A stretch of DNA of 64,000 bases from Plumapathes pennacea. Taxonomy: Eukaryota; Cnidaria; Anthozoa; Antipatharia; Myriopathidae. The stretch covers positions 2,511,501 through 2,575,500 of the forward strand of contig OZ038473.1 in the NCBI GenBank assembly GCA_964036295.1. Reading direction: 5' to 3'. Below the pieces are notes generated by a model. That model was not told where the DNA came from. It was given only the letters and a program-made list of their open reading frames with translations, and did not search any database. This document shows, one piece after another, positions 60,001 to 64,000 of the stretch. How positions within the stretch are numbered: position 1 is the first letter of the stretch; every line of letters starts with the position of its first letter. The position numbers and the translations under genes are program-made.

Positions 60001-63000
60001 CTCGCCCGGGGTGGGGCATTTGACCACAACCACGGAGGGGTGGGGAATTTGAACTCGTTCCCTCAATTTCACCCCGCTTTACGCGAAAGTGTTTTAGTTG
60101 TGCGTACGGTGTGTGCTAAGTGTTTATTTTGTCTAAATTGAGAGGCATATCAGTGAATGTTCCAAGCACAACGTTCATTTATCGAGGATCAATCTCCGAT
60201 GTTGCACCGTTACGATTTAAACAACTCGCAATATTATTGCTTTAAAAGCGCTGCTTCGCTCAAGGTATGGTTTGAAACCTTATCCTTGGATGTTAAATAA
60301 ATGCTTTTTGTTAGCCGTACGGTTTAAAGAAAAATGTCAACGACTTTAATACCCTCGGCGCGTCGGAACACGACTCGCGGCATTTCTTGTCAACAATTCT
60401 GTGTCAATTCCCTTCGATTTTTTACCCCGGCCCAGTATATAAATAGTTTATAAATCTGCTTCAGTCTTGCAAATCACTCGTATTTACTTCCTACAGTGTA
60501 ATTCACTTAAAGAAACAATTTTAGCCAACGTACTCACCGTTATCGAGCTCGGACGCGCGCGACTTTCACAATAACAAGTCAAATTGTTAGACGTGTATCT
60601 GTTTTTCAGCGTTTTTTTGCCCCGGGGGTGGGGCATTTGACCACTAAATTCAGCCTTAAACCGGGGCATTTGAACAGTCATTTTGGCCCGAGGGTGGGGA
60701 ATTTGACCATCGGAAAATCGAAAAGTTCAAATGCCCGGGGGGTTGCCCGGGGGGGGGGGGGGGGGGGGGTTCGAATTGATCGGTACATTATGCAAAGTTT
60801 CAAACAGTCACCGCAACTTCATTTTCAATGGAATCACCTTAAGGTATTCCTGACGTACTACTAGTAGTACTTCGATATAAAGCCCTTTTGGATACTGATC
60901 TCGTGAAATCAGGTTAAAAAAAATAAACAAACAAACTTTGACCAAAATTGCCAAAAATAGCCTCCGGCAATACCTTAAGGCGTTATTCCAAAAGCTTCAT
61001 GAACTACATTGTTATGCTGCTATTTGTATATGATGCGTGAGAACCTTTGAGCCCTGTCAAACAGTCACAACATTTGTCTCAACATACTCTCAACATTGTT
61101 AAGAGCCGGTGTTGAGGCCGTTTGACATCCTCTCTCAACATTGTTGAGACATGTAAGAAGAGTTTGGGTTCTGTTTAAACTTTGCCTCAACATCGTTTCA
61201 ACATTTCTTTTGTTCTAGAAATTTTGAGGCCGTTTGAAAAGGCACGTTCTCAACATCTCTCATCATGTCTCAACAATGTTGAAAGAACGTTGAAACAACT
61301 GTTGTGACTGTTTGACAAGGGCCTAAAGGAAAGAGACAAACAGTTTCCTAGTGCATCAACATAATAGTCATTAAGTCAGTACAGTATGTTGCCTCTGATT
61401 GGTTCAAGTATATAAAGTGTAAAGCACGCAAACCCAAACATTTTTTTCTATTATTCCTCGTTGACATATTTCAATATTCTGGAAACAGAATGAAGAGTAA
61501 GTCGAATGACGAAGCGTTTGTTTAGTCGAAGTTCCATCAGAATTAAAGGCGGAAATTCCTAAGCTTTTGTGAACTACATTATTATACTGCTAATGTGATG
61601 CGTGGGCACCAAAATACAAACGACGGAAAATATGCGGTTTTTCTTGTACCGAAAACCACAATGAATCTTGTGGTTAGTCATTGTCCTGGTTGAATGTCAG
61701 ATGCCGAGACGAAATCAAGTACTGTATATCCAATGAAAAACGTGCAAATTTAGTATTTGCATAGTACTACATCGGAACAAAGTAGAAACAAAGTCCGTGT
61801 TTACATGGGTCGAAATCCACAGAAACAAGCAAATATTCAACTCGTGTCCCCTGGAGCACTCAGGTTTGGTAGCCAGGACTCCGTGTCAAACAAGACTGGA
61901 GTTCCCAGTGAGCTAGCGGCGTCGGATTTGTCATTAATCGGTAGCAATCAGGAGGCCCTGCTGCGAAGGAGGAAATGTGCACTTCTGGCTCGTGATGTGC
62001 GAAATGGCTACTGCATTGTTTGAAGTCTCCCTCAACCAGCTTCCCGTAAAAGCAATTAGGAGAAGAAACGATCGAATCGTTTAGCGTATATTTAGAGGTC
62101 TTAGTTTTCGAGGTCTTAGGTCTTAGTTTTCGAGACACCCTGGACGAACCGCCCGAAAGCTTTGTGTAGGAGAGGAAAAATAGGCCGAGAATCTCGAAAA
62201 ACAAATCGGAATAAATAAGCCACAGTTTCCTCTCCAAAAGCTTGGGCGAGCCGCCTGAAAGCTTCGTGTAGGAGAGGGAAAAAATCTGTTTTGGCTGAGT
62301 TAATGTATTAAATACGGAACGATCATGGCGCCACTTCATTATTTGCCCGGCGAAGAATTTGAAGCATATTATTTGTTCAAAAGGCGGGAAAAAAGCAGAA
62401 CCACAAATAGTAAATCCTCACTCCCTCAGGAGCCCAGCAGATACTCCAAACGCAGCTGTTTCAGCAAAAGCATCGTCCTTCTCGCGTATGGAATCGAAAA
62501 TTTTCATGCTTGCACCCCGGTTTCTCCAATTTTCTACTAGATGTCTTCTTTCACTAGGGTTATTTCGTCTGGGAAAGCGGAGCAAACATTGTTGTTGGAT
62601 TACGCTGCAGCCACATAGCATAGTCGAAAGGGCATACCACCTCCTATTTGAATCAAGAGTTGATCGATGCAAACACACGTTCGAATGCAAACGCCATCTC
62701 ATAACTGCGTCCTGACGCGCGAGTCGGCCGCTGTGATCTGTTCTGGACAACGCATGAAATTTGACACTTCTGAAACTTCACCCAAACCACAGGAGTTGAC
62801 AGAATTTGCAGGTCCAGGTTTTAACTAATTTCATGCCAGTGCTAATTCAACAGGAAATCATGCAGCGAATTTCTGAAAGCCATGAAGCTCGTCATGTTTC
62901 ATGTTCCCGAGCTCTGCGAGGGTAATATTTGCTACGTAGTGCAATTCGAAGCGGAAGAGTTAAATCCCCCCCTGTTGATTTCTTACTGTTTAGATGAGAA

Positions 63001-63479
63001 ATTGTTTTAATTATAATTAGCGACTGCCTTCGATAGGCTCCTTCGTCACTGAGGTTATCGACGCACACAACAAATATCGCTCCCAGCACAACGTAGCCCC
63101 TGTAACATGGTCCGAGGGGCTGGCGTATGAGGCCCAAAAGTGGGCCCAAAAAATTGCCCTTGAGAACCAACTGGTCCACGCGAACAAAGAGCAACGCAAT
63201 CTCAAAGGTGAAAACATCTGTCGGATGTCAAAACACTATAGTGCTACAGACGCCGTGAGGCTCTGGTACTCGGAGGCGAAAGACTACAAGTTCGAGTCCC
63301 CGGGATTTAGCGTGGAGACAGGGCATTTTACTCAGGTCGTGTGGAAGCGGACAAGGCAGATTGGAGTGGGAAGCTGTAAAAGCCCTGATGGGAAGTTGAC
63401 ATATATTGTGGCCAGATATGACCCGCCAGGAAATATTCTGAATGGGTTTCCTGAAAATGTCCATCCACATGTATCGTAA
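56646..63479 (+). CDS. Double-CAP domain protein (GAPR-1-like), five exons, 318 residues
   Basis: CAP (SCP/PR-1) superfamily protein. Exons: 56646-56896, 57321-57504, 58096-58132, 58259-58300, 63037-63479; all phases agree. The first domain (about 1-145) has HNKCRFHHNVPSLVW, LEHAEN, GEN, WYSEV and GHFTQVVWK; the second (about 172-318) has HNKYRSQHN, LVHAN, GENIC, WYSEA and GHFTQVVWK. The His/Glu tetrad of the CAP pocket is present in both. No signal peptide is seen, as in the intracellular GAPR-1/GLIPR2 type. A Lys/Asp-rich 27-residue link joins the domains. Reading through the fourth exon gives a stop at once (SG then TAG), so a short single-domain isoform is possible; equally the two domains could be separate genes, since the intron between them is 4.7 kb. 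The phase match favours one gene. Confidence 0.75.
56915..57190. repeat. TCA/CCA triplet microsatellite in CAP intron 1
   Basis: About 270 bases of imperfect trinucleotide repeats with a G run near 57095-57106; open in several frames but not coding. Confidence 0.9.
58341..58491. repeat. 90-bp tandem duplication of a decayed family A MITE segment
   Basis: About 60 bases starting ATTCTCCCAACCTGCC occur at 58341 and again at 58431, almost unchanged; the sequence recalls the inner family A motif. Confidence 0.75.
59291..59691. mobile_element. Element with TCCCGGGG ends and internal GTCTGAAATAGGGT repeats (copy 2)
   Basis: Second copy of the family at 2596-2910, same orientation. TTTTG flanks both sides (59286-59290, 59692-59696). 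A paralogous site without the element is visible near 61858-61880, which fixes the borders. Confidence 0.8.
59891..60787. mobile_element. Element with TGTACCGATCAATT ends and C/G-run subterminal zones
   Basis: Left end TGTACCGATCAATTTGAA, right end TTCGAATTGATCGGTACA, each followed inward by a long C or G run and then CCCGGG. TTA flanks both sides (59888-59890, 60788-60790). Both arms carry GGGGCATTTGACC words, direct on one side and inverted on the other. 897 bp, no coding capacity. Confidence 0.8.
61051..61322. mobile_element. MITE with GCCCTGTCAAACAGTCACAAC ends
   Basis: The right end GTTGTGACTGTTTGACAAGG is the complement with one inserted base. The inside is filled with CTCAACATTGTTGAGA-type short palindromes. 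272 bp, in the long CAP intron. Confidence 0.8.
61323..63036. other. Remainder of the long CAP intron
   Basis: Contains duplicated segments related to 58780-58810 (CTTAGTTTTCGAG) and to 59764-59813, and no exon that fits the CAP gene. Open frames at 62.3-62.75 kb look transposon-like at best. Confidence 0.4.
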
Positions 63480-64000
63480 TGTGGCCAACTCGATGTAAAA
63501 CACCACAGGACGTTTTCACCTTTCGTACAACCAGAATTCATAGTTTAGTCCTTGTGATAAATTTTTGTATAATCTGAAGACCTCCATTATCTGGCTTTAG
63601 TGTTTATTCTTGTGCACTTCGCTGATACGTTTCGTATTTTCCAACATTACAAGTTAGTTTATTCAAGAAACAAGCAAAAACCAAAATTTAAACAAATAAA
63701 AATAAGACAAAACAAAAATAACAATATATTTGGCTATTCAATCTAAATGCGGCTATTGGACGAGTCTTAGTGCATAATTCGTCTGCGCTAGCTTCATCCG
63801 TCTTGCAGTAATCGTCGTACCAGACGGATGAGACGTCCAAGACAGATGACCCGTTGGGTTATCCGTCAAATTTGTCTCTGTATATATACACTTGGATGAG
63901 TTATCCGTGTCGAATAACTCATCTAGACCGATAATCCACCTAGTTACCTATTAGTATAATTATTGCATTATATTCCAATGATATGAGTCAAGAACGTTTG
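63480..64000. other. 3' flank of the CAP gene
   Basis: AATAAA at 63695-63700 is a candidate polyadenylation signal. The last 250 bases carry a short inverted pair around GACGGATGA/TCATCCGTC. No further gene seen. Confidence 0.45.

Noticed and set aside
62325-62750. Possible transposase fragment on either strand near 62.3-62.75 kb
   Set aside because: Some stretches look protein-like, but no catalytic motif or family signature was seen; not enough to call.

Overview
The window is animal nuclear DNA. Genes are on both strands and are split by GT-AG introns (one by an AT-AC intron). Intergenic space is full of short inverted-repeat elements and microsatellites. The protein set (DCAF17, SRSF10, HMG20, large C2H2 zinc-finger proteins, astacins with a ShKT domain, CAP proteins, a cystine-knot protein), the repeat style and the compact introns suggest an anthozoan cnidarian, most likely a stony coral. 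That assignment is inference; no database search was possible.

Left part (1-22.5 kb): the 3' part of a DCAF17-like gene (+, 1-2111); a 1564-residue protein with 18 C2H2 fingers (+, about 4.7-12.5 kb); a divergent pair made of a small basic protein with an RVxF-like motif (-, 14989-15279) and an unrecognised two-exon protein (+, 15948-16926); a complete six-exon SRSF10-type splicing factor (+, 18036-20587); and an unrecognised intronless 242-residue protein (-, 21724-22452).

Middle (22.5-41 kb): mostly gene-poor. It holds a secreted cystine-knot protein (-, 24614-24988), a ten-exon HMG20-like chromatin protein (-, 30147-34534) head-to-head with an intronless poly-zinc-finger gene (+, 34972-36492), and a second small RVxF-type protein (-, 38525-38923) that is paralogous to the one at 15 kb.

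Right part (41-64 kb): a 20-exon gene (+, 41639-52389) whose exons join in one frame to a secreted protein of about 1072 residues. It has three complete astacin zymogen modules, two Lys/His-rich linkers, one ShKT domain and a basic tail. It is followed by a 760-bp transposable element with identical 72-bp inverted repeats and a 9-bp target duplication, and then by a five-exon gene for a double-CAP protein (+, 56646-63479).

The strongest leads are: (1) the SRSF10 gene, whose AT-AC U12-type intron also carries a downstream GT donor after an in-frame stop and a purine-rich candidate cassette exon with two copies of a motif recalled as the SRSF10 binding consensus, which looks like a self-limiting splicing switch; (2) the triple-astacin polyprotein, with degenerate MITE traces in equivalent introns of two modules; (3) an HMG20 orthologue with an extra zinc finger; (4) several families of short inverted-repeat elements whose ends, target duplications and, in one case, a paralogous empty site can be read directly.
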